DNA of 64,000 nucleotides from Tenrec ecaudatus (GCF_050624435.1 NC_134534.1:68347501-68411500); one strand, 5' to 3'; positions 35,465 through 46,545 are shown, counted from the stretch's first letter. Notes: generated by a model not told the origin, from the sequence alone. Made by a program: numbers and translations.

Positions 35465-35925
35465 GACCTCACCAGCTGGAATACACAGTAATCAAATTGA
35501 TTATATCAATGAGTAGAGATGATGGAGAAGCTCCATATCATCAGTCAAAATAAGGCCAGGGGCCAGCTATGGAACAGACCATTAGTTGCTCACATGCAAG
35601 TTCAGGTTGAGCTGAAGATAATTAAAACAAGCCCACAGGAGCCAAAACATAATTTTGAATACATTCCATCTTAGTTTAGAGAACATTTCAAAAACATGCT
35701 TGATGCATTGAACACTAGCGATCTATCATCAGATAAAGTTATAGGATGACATCAAGAATACCATACATAAAGAAAGTCAAAAAGACATTAAAAAAGCAGG
35801 ACACATTAAAAAGACCAAAGTGTATGTCAGAAGAGACTCGTAAACTTCCTCCTGAATGGAGAGTAGCTAAAGCTAATGGAAGAAATAATGAAATAAAAGA
35901 ACTGAAAAAGAAAACTTCAGCGAGG
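35465..35925 (+). mobile_element. RTE/BovB LINE fragment, sense
   Basis: ATGGAGAAGCTCCATATCATC, AAGGCCAGGGGCCAGCTATG, TTGATGCATTGAACACTAGC and GATGTCAGAAGAGACTCG mark the endonuclease to reverse-transcriptase linker of RTE ORF2. It translates as short open pieces (for example KPPKCMSEETRK-like) with frameshifts. Confidence 0.65.
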
Positions 35926-37846
35926 TGTGAGGAGCAGGCCCCAATCCCAACCCCAACTCCCCCTGCCCACAGAAGAATTCACTTCAGAGGACAGCACTGA
36001 AGCTATAGCTCAGGGAGTGGGACATGTCACACAGGAGCACACAGTAGCAAATGAAGGGGAAGGAAAAGAGAGTGGAGCACATCCTGATCCACCAAGCCCT
36101 GAGGACAATTTTCCTGCTCAGAGTAGTCAATGCACAGATAGGACGATAGGGCCAGCCCCACCACAAGACAAGATGTCCCTCACTGACCCATAGTGCTACA
36201 GGGGACAACACTGGAGACACAGTACAGGAATTGCACCTGCTCTGACTCCACCACACCAAGGTTAAACACTAAGGGCGTGCAACAGAGCAGCAAGGGGAGC
36301 AATGAAGTTCCCAAGGAATACCAAAAATAGACTTTGGGGTCAGGGCATGGCAACCCATCAGACTGGAAAACACTCCTAAAGGTCAACAAACAGACCTTGA
36401 ACTATTTACAGGTTTTTCTTTTTTTTTTTTGCCATTGGTATTTTTGTTGTTTTATTTTGCTCTGTTTTGTTTCTTGTGCATATTATTATCTCTGCAGGTC
36501 TAACTAGATAATATAGGTGGGATAAACAATCCAGAGGAGAAAACTACGGGAACTACAGTTCTGGGGAGACTTGGGAGAGGGGAAGGCAGGGGGAAGGAAG
36601 TGGGTGTTGACAAACCCAAGAACAAGGGAACAACAAGTGATCTAAACTCAATGGCGAGGAGGGTGTAGGAGGCCTGGTAGGGCTTGATCAAGGGCAATGT
36701 AACCAAGAGGAATTACTGAAACCCAAATGAAGACTGAGCATGACAGTGGGACAAGAGAAAAGTAAAAGTAAATAGAGGAAAGAACTAGGAGACAAAGGGC
36801 ATTTATAGAGGTATAAATACAGGCATGTACATATGTAAATATATTTATATATGACGACGAGGAAATAGATCAATGTACATATATTTATAGGTATGGTATT
36901 AAAGTAGTAGATGGACATTGGGCCCCTACTCAAGTACTCCCTCAATGCAAGAACACTTTGTTCTATTAAACTGGAATTCCACGAAGCTCACCTTCCCAAC
37001 ATGATCACTGAAGACAAAGTGGGTGCATAAGCAAACGTGGTGAAGAAAGCTGATGATGTCTGGCTATCAAAAGATATAGCATCTGGGGCCTAAAAAGTTA
37101 GAAGATAAACAAGGGGCATCTAGCTGAGAAGCAACAAAGTCCACAGGGAAGAAGCACACCAGCCTGTGTGATCATGAGGTGTTGATAGGATCAGGTATCA
37201 GGCATCAAAGAACAAAAAAATCCTATCCTTGTGAATTAGGGAGGATTTCGGAGTGGAGAACCAAAGCCCATCTGTAGGCAACTGAACATCCCCTTACAGA
37301 AGGATCACGGGAAGGAGATGAGACAGTCAAATGCAGTATAGCACTAATGAAACATACAACTTTTTAAAATGCTTCCTCCCCGCCACTATCATGATCCCAA
37401 TTCTATCTTACAAATCTGGCTAGACCAGAGGATGTACACTGGGACAGATAAGAGCTGGAAACACAGGGAATCCAGGACAGATAGACCCCTCAGGACCAAT
37501 AATGAGAGTAGCAATATGAGGAGGGGAAGGAAAAGGTGGAGAAGAAAGGGATAACTGATCACAATGATCTACATATAACCCCCTCCCTGGGGGATGGACA
37601 ACAGAAAAGTGGGTGAAGGAAGATATCAGACAGTGCAAGACATGAAAAAAAAATTCATACGGGAGGGAGGGTGGGGAAGGAGGGGAAAAATGAGTAGCTG
37701 ATACCAAGGACTCAAGTAGAAAGAAAATGTTTTGAGAATGATGATGGCAATAAATGTACAAATGTGATTGACACAATGTATGTATGTATGGATTGTGTTA
37801 AGAGTTGTACAGAGCCCCCAATAAAATGATTTAAAAACAAAAAAAG
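35926..37846 (+). mobile_element. Lineage-A L1 3'UTR, sense, 1.9 kb
   Basis: Starts GTGTGAGGAGCAGGCCCCAA, runs through CACTAAGGGCGTGCAACAGAG, CTGGGGCCTAAAAAG, ACATACAACTTTTTAAAATGC and ends CCCCCAATAAAATGATTTAAA with an A-rich tail. One of the longest copies here. It lies between two sense RTE pieces and probably split them. Confidence 0.85.
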
Positions 37847-38175
37847 AATCTCTGTGTGTGTGTTTCATATTAGGGTTTACCTCAGATGTATTTGGTCATT
37901 GGGAGGGACCCTCTTGAATTTTTGTTGTATACTTTTCTGTTTTTCATCATATGAAACCCAAGCTTGATAAACCTACAGAGGTAGCAAGTAGAATAGGGGT
38001 TCAGTGTGTGTGGGAGTGGGGGCGGGGTGGGTGTTCTAAAGGGAAGCTGAGGTCAAGGAGCTCAAGAAATAAGACTGTTTTGAAACTGATTGTAGTAGCA
38101 CTAGTACAATACTGTTTGATGTAGTTGAACTATGGAATGCTACGATATTAGCTCTGAATGAAATGGTTTGAGGGA
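37847..38175. other. Unclassified sequence
   Basis: Between the L1 tail and the RTE text. A G-rich stretch at about 38,010-38,035 is the only local feature. Confidence 0.35.
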
Positions 38176-38179
38176 AAAG

Positions 38180-38701
38180 CAGGACCACTGGTGATGAATG
38201 AAGCACACGCTGCAATGGAGGGATTAGCAAAGCACAAGGAATACCAACAGAAACATTTCCAAAAGACGTTTGCAGCTCTGGAAGCTCTCACTAGTCTATG
38301 CCAAGAAATCGCAAGACCACTACCTAGCCAACTGAGTGTAAGAGATTTGTATTCATTCCAAAGAAAGGTAACCCAACACAATGCAGTAATTATCAAACAA
38401 TAGATTCATATGAGCTGCAAGTCCAAATTTGCTCAAGATAATGAAAAACTGGATGCAGCCGGGGGGTGGGGTGGGCAGTAAAATAAAGGGGAAATGGATG
38501 CAGCAGTGCATCCACAGGGAGCTTCTAGAAATGCACACCTTATTCAGAAGAGGATGGGGAATGAGTACTCTCACCGCTGACATCTTGACTGAAAGCAAAA
38601 GAGCATCAGGAAGATGCTTACTTGCATTTTATTGACGATGCAAAGATATTCGTCTATAAGGATCATAGCAAACTATGGATAATATATGTTATCCATAGTT
38701 T
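38180..38701 (+). mobile_element. RTE LINE reverse-transcriptase fragment
   Basis: GCAGCTCTGGAAGCTCTCAC, CTATGCCAAGAAATCGCAAG, ACTACCTAGCCAACTGAGTG, GGATGCAGCAGTGCATCCAC, AGGATGGGGAATGAGTACTC and ATTTTATTGACGATGCAAAG track the RTE reverse transcriptase. The first part is open at 38,158-38,403 (ALTSLCQEIARPLPSQL corresponds to ALTRLCQEIW-T--WP--W). Stops and small insertions show decay. It ends in an inverted repeat at 38,670-38,701. Confidence 0.7.
38670..38701. repeat. Perfect 13-base inverted repeat
   Basis: AAACTATGGATAA, spacer TATATG, TTATCCATAGTTT. The left arm is RTE coding text, so the right arm looks templated from it. Confidence 0.95.
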
Positions 38702-38799
38702 ATGCTTATGTGCTTATGTGGAACATGTACTTTTTGGATTCCCCACTGCTTACTCATGTCAAAAGAACAATTTGGGCATGCTCAGAATTAAGTGGTATT

Positions 38800-39160
38800 T
38801 CTCATCAATGTTCTTTCAGTTTAAGGAAGAAAAAGAAGACTGAGGGAGAAATAGGAGGGCAGCAGTGTGGATGGGGAAATTTTCCCAACAAATTCTGTGT
38901 AGAATCCATGTTACCCTGGAAGAATGAGCAGTAGCATTGTTGGGATGGGAAAGATGTCCTGCCCAAACTTTTCTGGCCTCGTTCTTATTAACTCAGTTTA
39001 CAATTATCTTAACATTTCTTCCTAATAGACTCTCCATGATTGTCAGTGTCTTTCAAGAAAATCTTTCAAAGTTACCCCAAAGTTTGGAATTCCCCCAAAG
39101 TGGTTGCTATAATCATTTTCTCCTTAAATTGAACTGACCATGCCAACCACCGTGGAAATG
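38800..39160 (-). pseudogene. Mariner-type transposase C-terminal remnant
   Basis: The minus strand over 38,830-38,930 reads NNATAHSSRVTWILHRICW then FPIHTAALL, matching the mariner HDNAPAHSS...P-YSPDL region. The second catalytic aspartate (HDNA) reads NNA. Sequence beyond about 39,000 is less certain. No N-terminus is present. Confidence 0.5.
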
Positions 39161-39432
39161 ACTGTTTTGATTGGACTGACTTTTGAAGACATCCTAATGA
39201 GATTGAAGGAAATGAGTTACGGAAAAAATTTGTCTACACCCATGCACTGATTGCAGAGACATGTTTGAATGCGCTTAGCTTGGAATTATCTCAAGCATGT
39301 ATTCTTGACTTACCCTTCTAAATATGTTATGGTCCACATAGGCAACTGCCTTTGCTTAGTCAATCAAGCACAAGTAAAAGAATACATTTCCCCCCTGGTA
39401 TTCTCTGCTTTCAGCCAGACATCAGCAAAAAT

Positions 39433-39535
39433 ACTGGTTCTCAACCTTGCCTGCACATTACCTGGGGAGCCCCAAATTTATTTTTACATGGTCAGTACAC
39501 AATTCTCATGGCACCATTGAGAACCTCTGCTTTGA
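39433..39535. mobile_element. MER5-like hAT-Charlie MITE fragment
   Basis: ACTGGTTCTCAACCTTGCCTG, GCACATTACCTGGGGAGCC and the reverse-complement end ACCATTGAGAACCTCTGC fit the MER5 inverted ends. The interior is shortened. Confidence 0.6.
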
Positions 39536-40844
39536 GGGAATAGGTTAAAAGGAGAGTGTTTATCTAAGGGCCATTTTGTTTTCAAGTAAGTCTTTTGGGG
39601 AAATGAAAAGGCTTGACCTTTGCAAAAGAATGTAAGGCATCATTTGGAGCTGATAGGGGAAATGCTTTATGGATAAGACCACTGAAATTCTACAGCATTG
39701 TTCCAATTTGTTAATTTATTAAAAACAATACTCTGTGCTGGATCCTGGAGATTTAAGTAGGAGCCCTACTTCCACATGGTTGATGATCTAGTCCTCGGGG
39801 TAAAATAAATATGCTCCAGCAATGATGATCAATAAGTGCCATGCTACACACATGTGCATGCGTCTAATGAAAAAGGAACATTATAAATCTAATTTCAAGT
39901 ACATTAGTCATGTGTACTTCTAGGTTAATAAAGAATACCTGAATCAAGTTTAAAGTAAACAGTACACACCTGTAATTGGAAAGCATGAGAAAATGAGGTT
40001 TATATAAGTACAAGTATAGCTGTATCAATAACAGATGGGAAGTTATTTAAAACTGAGGCCGAGTTTGAGAAGGATTTGAACATGACAATTAGAAACTGGT
40101 TAACATTTATAGTACATGATAGTAAATACTGCAGTTTGCTTAAACGTAAATAGGAATCAGTAAGAATATTTAAGAAAGGGCCAATAGGAAAGACAAGGGG
40201 TAACAAGGAAACATTTTTGTAAAGAGCAAAACTAAGTGATACAGAGGAAGTAAAAGAGTGAAGAAAGAATTTAAAAAATTAAAATGAAATTAAGAATTAA
40301 TGACCAATTAATGACATTTAAAGAGAAGGAAAATATTGAAAAGATAACAGCCTGCATAATATGCATAGTATTTTCAAATAGCTTCTATTACATAAGTTTT
40401 CAACTACTATTTACTTAAAATATACCACCTAAAATATATTATTTCAGTTCATTCCAAAACATTATTTTAGGAGTGGACACAGAGAAAATAAAAACATCTA
40501 AAGCATTGCAAGAATGTCCTTACTTAAAATTTCACATCTGAAAAACCTAGTAAAAATCAAGGGAATCAAGCCAAATGCACTAAGGGAACTTGCTCAGGAA
40601 AGACTTTAGGTACCTAATTCTTTATAAATCTTGCAAAATTCCACGGTACAAAAAAAAATCTTGAAGTGAAGATTCAGACATCCTTAGCTTGGTATTGGGA
40701 ACCCATTATATTCCCTGATGGAAAACATACTGACAAACACTCACTATATAACCGTAGATAGATCACATTGTTGGGTTTGCATTTATAACCCATAATAATT
40801 TTGGAATAAGACCTTTTTTTTTGCAAGTACCTATATTAAAATAA
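39536..40844. other. Unique AT-rich sequence
   Basis: 1.3 kb without gene, RNA or placed repeat. The GAAGGAAAATATTGAAAAGA region near 40,325 is merely A-rich. Confidence 0.45.
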
Positions 40845-40849
40845 TACCT

Positions 40850-41032
40850 TGCTAACAGAGCACTCAACTGTCAGTTTGCACTCCCCTGGCAGTTCCACGG
40901 CAGCAAGGTCTAGTAATCTGCTTCTGTAAAGGATCCAGCCTAGGAAGACTCCAGTGAGCAGTTCTACTCTGTCGCATGGTCCCTGTGGGGGGACTTTATT
41001 AGATGGCAACTAACAACTACAGAGTACTAGTT
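40850..41032 (+). mobile_element. AfroSINE, sense
   Basis: TTGCTAACAGAGCACTCAACTG, ATCTGCTTCTGTAAAGGATCC, GAGCAGTTCTACTCTGTCGC and tail AGATGGCAACTAACAAC. Confidence 0.75.
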
Positions 41033-41172
41033 TGGGCCCATGGAAGACATCTGAGTTATAATACTGTAACTACCCTTCTAGTGTTATATGAGTGTGTGTG
41101 TCTAATATATAGTATAAGATATACTATGTAATCTAAATATACAATGTATCTGTATATATATATAGTTTTTTA

Positions 41173-41475
41173 GTGGGTTTTTTTTATTTTAACAATTTAT
41201 TAGGGGCTCATACAATTCTTATCACAGTTCATACATATACATACATCAATTGTATAAAGCACATCTGTACAGTCTTTGCCCTATTCATTTTTTTCTCCTC
41301 TTTTCTTTTTTTACATTTTATTAGGGACCCATACAACTCTTATCACCATCCATACATATACATACATCAATTGTATAAAGCACATCCATACATTCCCTGC
41401 CCCAATCATTCTCAAGGCATTTGCTCTCCACTTAAGCCCCTTGCATCAGGTCCTCTTTTTTTTCCCCCTCCCTCC
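41173..41475 (-). mobile_element. Young L1 3' end with duplicated tail, antisense
   Basis: Reverse complement of the doubled tail seen at 32.1 and 41.96 kb (AACAATTTATTAGGGGCTCA, then ACATTTTATTAGGGACCCAT). Flanked by perfect 15-base ATATATAGTTTTTTA at 41,158-41,172 and 41,476-41,490. Confidence 0.92.
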
Positions 41476-41609
41476 ATATATAGTTTTTTAATGGTTGCAA
41501 ATGATCGTGTTCTTTGCAAAATGCTCTCGTGGGGCAGGATACACTGCAATCATAGACTCAAAGGCAATGTTATAAAGCACTACATTAAAGATATCCATGA
41601 AGATGGGAT

Positions 41610-41720
41610 TTTAAATGCGATCAGATTATTATAGGCTAGACGTGATTTTAAGCTAGTGCTTGATCAAGTGCCAGGAGATGAGCCTCCTAGATTGGAAGGC
41701 ACTCCAAATGCTCAGGGCCT
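41610..41720 (+). mobile_element. RTE LINE 5' fragment
   Basis: AAGCTAGTGCTTGATCAAGTG, CAGGAGATGAGCCTCCTAG and GGAAGGCACTCCAAATG match the start of afrotherian RTE upstream of its endonuclease. The text around it is too decayed to place. Confidence 0.5.
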
Positions 41721-41945
41721 GCAATAGGCCCATAACGATGATGATGATGAAGCAGGCCCACACATGTTTCTTTTGTACTTGAGGTGATCAAGAGTCAGAG
41801 CTAACTCCACAACATTTAAACCCAACAGAATTAACCACACAGTTAGTTAAACGGTGCCCTTTGCTACAAGGTCACCATAAACCGACATCAAGATTTTGGA
41901 GTTACGATGACATATTTGAATTACTTATAGATGAAAGCAAACCAA
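41721..41945. other. Unclassified sequence
   Basis: A short GATGATGATGATG run at about 41,739; otherwise nothing recognised. Confidence 0.35.
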
Positions 41946-41958
41946 GAAAATAGGTCTC

Positions 41959-42650
41959 TGAGGGAGGGGGGAAAGGGGAGGGAGGGGGAAAAAAAGAGGA
42001 CCTAATGCAAGGGGCTTAAGTGGAGAGCAAATGCCTTGAGAATGATTGGGGCAGGGAATGTATGGATGTGCTTTATACAATTGGTGTATGTATATGTATG
42101 GATGGTGATAAGAGTTGTATGAGTCCCTAATAAAATGTAAAAAAAGAAAAGAGGAGAAAAAAATGATTAGGGCAAAGACTGTACAGATGTGCTTTATACA
42201 ATTGATGTATGTATATGTATGAACTGTGATAATAATTGTATGAGCCCCTAATAAATTGTTAAAATTAAAAAAAAAAACAAGAGTAGGGGCGGAGTCAATC
42301 ACATCACAGCCTGATGATGCCTCCTTGTGGGCGTGGCATTCTCATAAGGATTCTGGGAACTTCTTTTCACACCGCTTCACCTTCATATTGACAAACCATG
42401 TGAGACCTGCGCAAACCATGCAGTGGAAACCTGCACCAGCCCTGTGATGCTTCTACTGCTAACTGGATCCACAAGCCTTTTCACCCACTGACCTGTGAGC
42501 TTCCTGCATCACTGCATGTGACTGCATGTGTCTGAAGAGAGATCTATGGACTAATATTGGACTTAATGGACTGGATCTGCGCTGGGGTGTTTCCTTGATA
42601 TAAAATTTCTCTTTGACATAAAGCTTTTTCTGACATATATATAAAAAAAA
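41959..42650 (+). mobile_element. Young L1 3' end plus transduced element 'X'
   Basis: A composite insertion enclosed by one 13-base duplication, GAAAATAGGTCTC, at 41,946-41,958 and 42,651-42,663. 41,959-42,272 is the doubled-tail L1 end with its own A-run. 42,280-42,640 is a piece of element X (GGGCGTGGCATTCTCATAAG, GACTAATATTGGACTTAATGG) ending in TATATATAAAAAAAA. One duplication around both, with an A-run at the far end, suggests a single L1 read-through integration (3' transduction). Confidence 0.8.
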
Positions 42651-42862
42651 GAAAATAGGTCTCAGAGCTATAATTTGCAAACAAAGTGTAAAGGTCACGG
42701 TGGAATGGCACTTGTCTCCTAAGCTATGGGCAGCAAATGTAGGGCTTTTACTTTCTTATGAATCTGGAAGAAATTAGGGAGGAATTATAACCCCATACCC
42801 CCTTTGTTCATTAATTAATTTTTCCCAAAGGTGCATATTCATCAGGTTCTAATGGCTTTCTT

Positions 42863-42955
42863 AGAGGAGTCCTGATGGCATAGTGATTTACTGCCTAAAG
42901 GGCCTCTATGAGTTAAAGTTGACTTGATGGCAGTAAATTTGTTTGCTTTTGGTTT
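42863..42955 (+). mobile_element. AfroSINE, internally deleted
   Basis: GGAGTCCTGATGGCATAGTG head joined almost directly to tail CTATGAGTTAAAGTTGACTTG. Confidence 0.7.
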
Positions 42956-43017
42956 TGAATGGTTTCCTCAGTCACATTCATTCAATAAATATTGATTGAG
43001 TGCCTTCCTTGCATGTG

Positions 43018-43107
43018 CCATGGAGTCCTGGTGGTGGGTATGCCTGGGATTGCGCGCGACAAAGATGGTGGTTCAAATCCACCTTCAGAAGCTCATATAG
43101 ATGGGCA
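43018..43107 (+). mobile_element. AfroSINE, left half (split by L1)
   Basis: Head TGGAGTCCTGGTGG and a fully paired T-arm-like GGTGGTTCAAATCCACC. The right half resumes at 44,665 (GGCTGTCCGCTCCTGTAGGC, CAGAAACCCTATGTAG). Confidence 0.75.
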
Positions 43108-44664
43108 AAACACTAAGGGCGTGCAACAGAGCTGCAAGGGGAGCAAAGCAATGAACTCCCCAGGGAATACCAAAATGAGACTATGGGGCCAGTGTGTGGC
43201 ACCCCACCAGACTTGAACAGAAAACACCCCTAAAGGTCAACAAACAGACCTGGAACTCCTTATAGGCTTTTCTTTTTTGTTGTTGTTTTGTTTTCTTTTG
43301 TTGCTTTGTTTTGCTCTGTCTTATTTCTGTGCTTATTATTGTCTCTGAATGTCTAGGTAAGATAGGTGTGATAAACAATCGGAGGAGAAAACAACAGTTC
43401 CAGGGGACATAGTAGAGGAAGAGATGGGGGAAAGGAAGGGGAGTGTCAACCAACCTAGGGACAAGGGAACAAGGAGGGTGTAGGAGGCCTGGTGGGGCTT
43501 GATCAAGGGCAATGTAACCAAGAGGAATTACTGAAACCCAAATGAAGGCCGAACATGATAGTGGGACAAGAGGAAAGTAAAAGGAAATAGAGGAAAGAAC
43601 TAGGAGACAAATATATAGACGTCTAAATACAGGCATGTACATATGTAAATATATTTATATACAATGATGGGGAAATAAATATTTGTGCATATATTTATAG
43701 GTTTAGTATTAAAGTAGCAGATGGACATTGGGTCTCTACTTAAGTACTCCCTCAATGAAAGAACACTTTGTTCTATTAAACTGGCATTCCATGATGCTCA
43801 CTTTCCCAACATGATCACTGAAGACAAAATGGGTGTTTATAAGCAAGTGTGGTGAAGAAGCTGATGGTGCCCGGTTATCAAAAGATATAGTGTCTGGGGT
43901 CTTAAAGGCTTGAAGGTAAACAAGCGGCCATCTAGCTGAGAAGCAACAAAGTCCACATGGAATAAGCACACCAGCCTGTGTGATCATGAGGTGCCAATGG
44001 GATGCGGTATCAGGCATAAAAGACCCAGAATAAAAAAATTCATATTGATGTGAATAAAGGGGAGTGCAGAGTGGAGACCCAAGGACCATCTGCAGACAAT
44101 TGGACATTCCCTTACAGAAGGGTCACAAGGAAAAGGCAAGCCAAAGGTGCAGTATAGCACCAATAAAATATATAACTTTCCTCTAGTTCTTTAATGCTTC
44201 CTCTCCCCCGCCCCCCCCACTATCTTGATCCCAATTCTACCTTACAAATCTGGCTAGACCAGAGCATGTACACTGGTACAGAAAAGAGCTGGAAACATAG
44301 GGAATCCAGGACAATAAACCCTTTAGTTCTAGGAGCAATAATGAATGTAGCGATACCAGGAGAGGAAGGAGAAGGAGGGGGTAGAAAGAGGGAACCAATC
44401 ACAATGATCTACAGAGTACTCCTCCCAGGGTGGCAGACAACAGAAAAGTGGGTGGAGGGAGACCTCAGTGTAAGACATGAAAAAAGGGTTCATGAGGGAG
44501 GGAGGGAGGGTGGGGAGGGGAGTGGGGAAAAGGAACTGAAACCAAGGACTCAAGTTGAAAGAAAATGTTTTGAAAATGATGGCAACTTATATACAAATAT
44601 GCTAGAAACAATGGATGCATGTATGGATTGTGATAAAACCACCCAATAAAATGATTTTTTTAAA
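43108..44664 (+). mobile_element. Lineage-A L1 3'UTR, sense, splitting an AfroSINE
   Basis: From AACACTAAGGGCGTGCAACAG to CACCCAATAAAATGATTTTTT. Same block order as 35.9-37.8 kb (GGAGTGTCAACCAACC, CATCTAGCTGAGAAGCAAC, TCTGGCTAGACCAGAGCATG). The flanks AGAAGCTCATATAGA and GGAAGCTTGTAGAGA may be a diverged duplication. Confidence 0.85.
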
Positions 44665-44795
44665 GAAAAAGAAAGAACAAAGGGGGAAAAATGGAAGCTT
44701 GTAGAGAAATATGAGGCTGTCCGCTCCTGTAGGCTCAGAAACCCTATGTAGAATCTCTATCCACTAGACAGCAGTGGATATGTGTTTTGTTTTGT
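44665..44795 (+). mobile_element. AfroSINE, right half
   Basis: Continues the SINE begun at 43,018: GAGGCTGTCCGCTCCTGTAG through GACAGCAGTGGATATG. Confidence 0.7.
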
Positions 44796-45850
44796 GGCTT
44801 TTGCTTTTGGTGTAGCACGTGCCATATCCATTTGGATGGGGATGTTGCCTGTTACACTCGGTAATGAATTGTCAGTGTAGAAATAATGCCTCACACAGAG
44901 TAGGCATTAAATCTGTGCAGAATTAATAAGTGCAAAAAACCACACCCCATATCTTTGTGCATTATCTCCAGCACTCCATGCTCTAAAGCTGTTAACATCT
45001 GCTTTGTGGCTATAAATATAACAATTCCTTTAAGAATCATTAGCTATGCCCAAAACAAAACATTTTATTTTTGTTTGTTTTAACCCTGCTTTTGTTAAAG
45101 ATTTTGAAGTCTTAATGTGTAAAGCACAGACAATACTCTGGACTTGTTTCAAAAGTTTACTTTTTAATTGATTAATCGTGAGGCGGGACATGTTTCCTAC
45201 GGAAGCAATGTTAAGCGAGGTACAGATTCTCTGAGCTGCCCTCTTAAAGCCTGTTAAGTGGGTGTTGTTTTTAATAGAACCTAACCATCACATGTGTTTC
45301 TATGTAAAACTAGACCTTGTTCTGCTGGACTTCTGTATAGCCTTCTAAGGCATATATAGATTCAAATGGTAAGTCTTCAGGTAAAAACAATGGAAAAGAA
45401 ACACTCAAACTCACTTGTACTTGGTAATTTATCTGAAGCATGGCAGCAAGTTTCCAGGAAGAGAGAGGAAAACAACCACCACCAACTTTTGAGAGGGCTT
45501 GGACTCAGAAAGGAGAACTTGACGGTGGAAATACTATCAAAGAAACTGCTATTGAGAGGATGGAAGAAACAGGTGGGCAGTCACCAACAATGAAGGAGAG
45601 GGCAAGACAGGAAGGAGTGGCAGTAAAGCGAGAAACTTGCGTGGCTGACCAGGTGTTCATGAGAGGTTGTGCATACTAGAACCTTCTCAACATCAGCAAT
45701 TTATTTTAAAACCGAGCCTAAAAGAAAAATAGTCATTCGATTTTGTTGTTTTATAACGATAACATATGCATAAAATAATCGTCATAGAAGAAATGTGTAA
45801 AGATAGTTTTTATTAAATATTGAATATACACAAAATAATACCTATAACAT
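44796..45850. other. Unique sequence
   Basis: No gene or placed repeat. Two overlapping open frames of about 75 codons at 45,366-45,679 lack any recognisable domain, have no Kozak-like context I trust and overlap in different frames; I treat them as chance. Confidence 0.4.
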
Positions 45851-46039
45851 ACAAGGGGGTACCCCCCAAAAGCAGAATTTTTTTCCTAAACTATGCATTT
45901 AAATTTCTTTACAAAATAACCTATCACCTTCAAAGCACTCTCAATTACACTGAATACATTTGTCAAACCTGCAATTCCCTTCTTGGAAACATTTTTTCAA
46001 AGTCATGGCTGATAATCATGGCGTGTTTTTTCAATTCTT

Positions 46040-46089
46040 TTTTTTAAACATTTTATTAGGGACTCATACAACTCTTATCACAATCCAAA
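46040..46089 (-). mobile_element. 50-base L1 tail insertion
   Basis: AAACATTTTATTAGGGACTC and the following bases lie between perfect 15-base duplications GTTTTTTCAATTCTT at 46,025-46,039 and 46,090-46,104, inside the mariner. Confidence 0.92.
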
Positions 46090-46117
46090 GTTTTTTCAAT
46101 TCTTGTTTTCTATTAAA

Positions 46118-46545
46118 AGATAATTTTATTGGGGGATTTTACAGCTCTTATAACAATCCATACATCATTTGTGTCAAACAAATGTTTACGTATGTTTCAA
46201 TCATTATTTTCTAAACTTTTATTTTCTGTTGAGCCCTTGGGATCAGCTCCTCTTTTTCCCCTCCCCTCTCCCCCACTTAATAAATTATATTATTTTCATA
46301 TCTTACACGACTGCTGTTATCCTTCCCCCATGGTTTCTGTTGTTTGTCCCAGGGGGTGGGGGGTGGAGTGGTTGTGTGTCAATCATTTTGATTGATTCCC
46401 CCTTCCTCTCCTCCTCTCCCACCTTCCTCTTCCCCTCCTGTTATCCTACTCCCATTCCCGTCCCTGCATTCTGTGTGCCAGTAGCTCTTCTCTCTTCTCT
46501 GTACCTTTGCACATGCTCAGGTCTGGGCCATAGCAGCACCTTCTT
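46118..46545 (-). mobile_element. L1 3' end, antisense, in mariner
   Basis: GATAATTTTATTGGGGGATTT, CCCTTGGGATCAGCTCCTC, TCTTACACGACTGCTG and a terminal GCACATGCTCAGGTCTGG. Lineage-A 3'UTR, about 430 bases. Confidence 0.85.

Noticed and set aside
41173-41634. 153-codon frame
   Set aside because: It is antisense L1 3' tail translated into flanking sequence.
43040-43100. Stand-alone tRNA gene (paired T-arm with TTCAAAT loop)
   Set aside because: No matching acceptor or anticodon arm; it is the tRNA-derived head of an AfroSINE.
43181-43642. 153-codon minus-strand frame
   Set aside because: Reverse strand of a lineage-A L1 3'UTR; no ORF2 motifs.
45366-45679. Two overlapping frames of 75-79 codons as a small gene
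   Set aside because: Different frames over the same bases, no family resemblance, no splice or promoter context.
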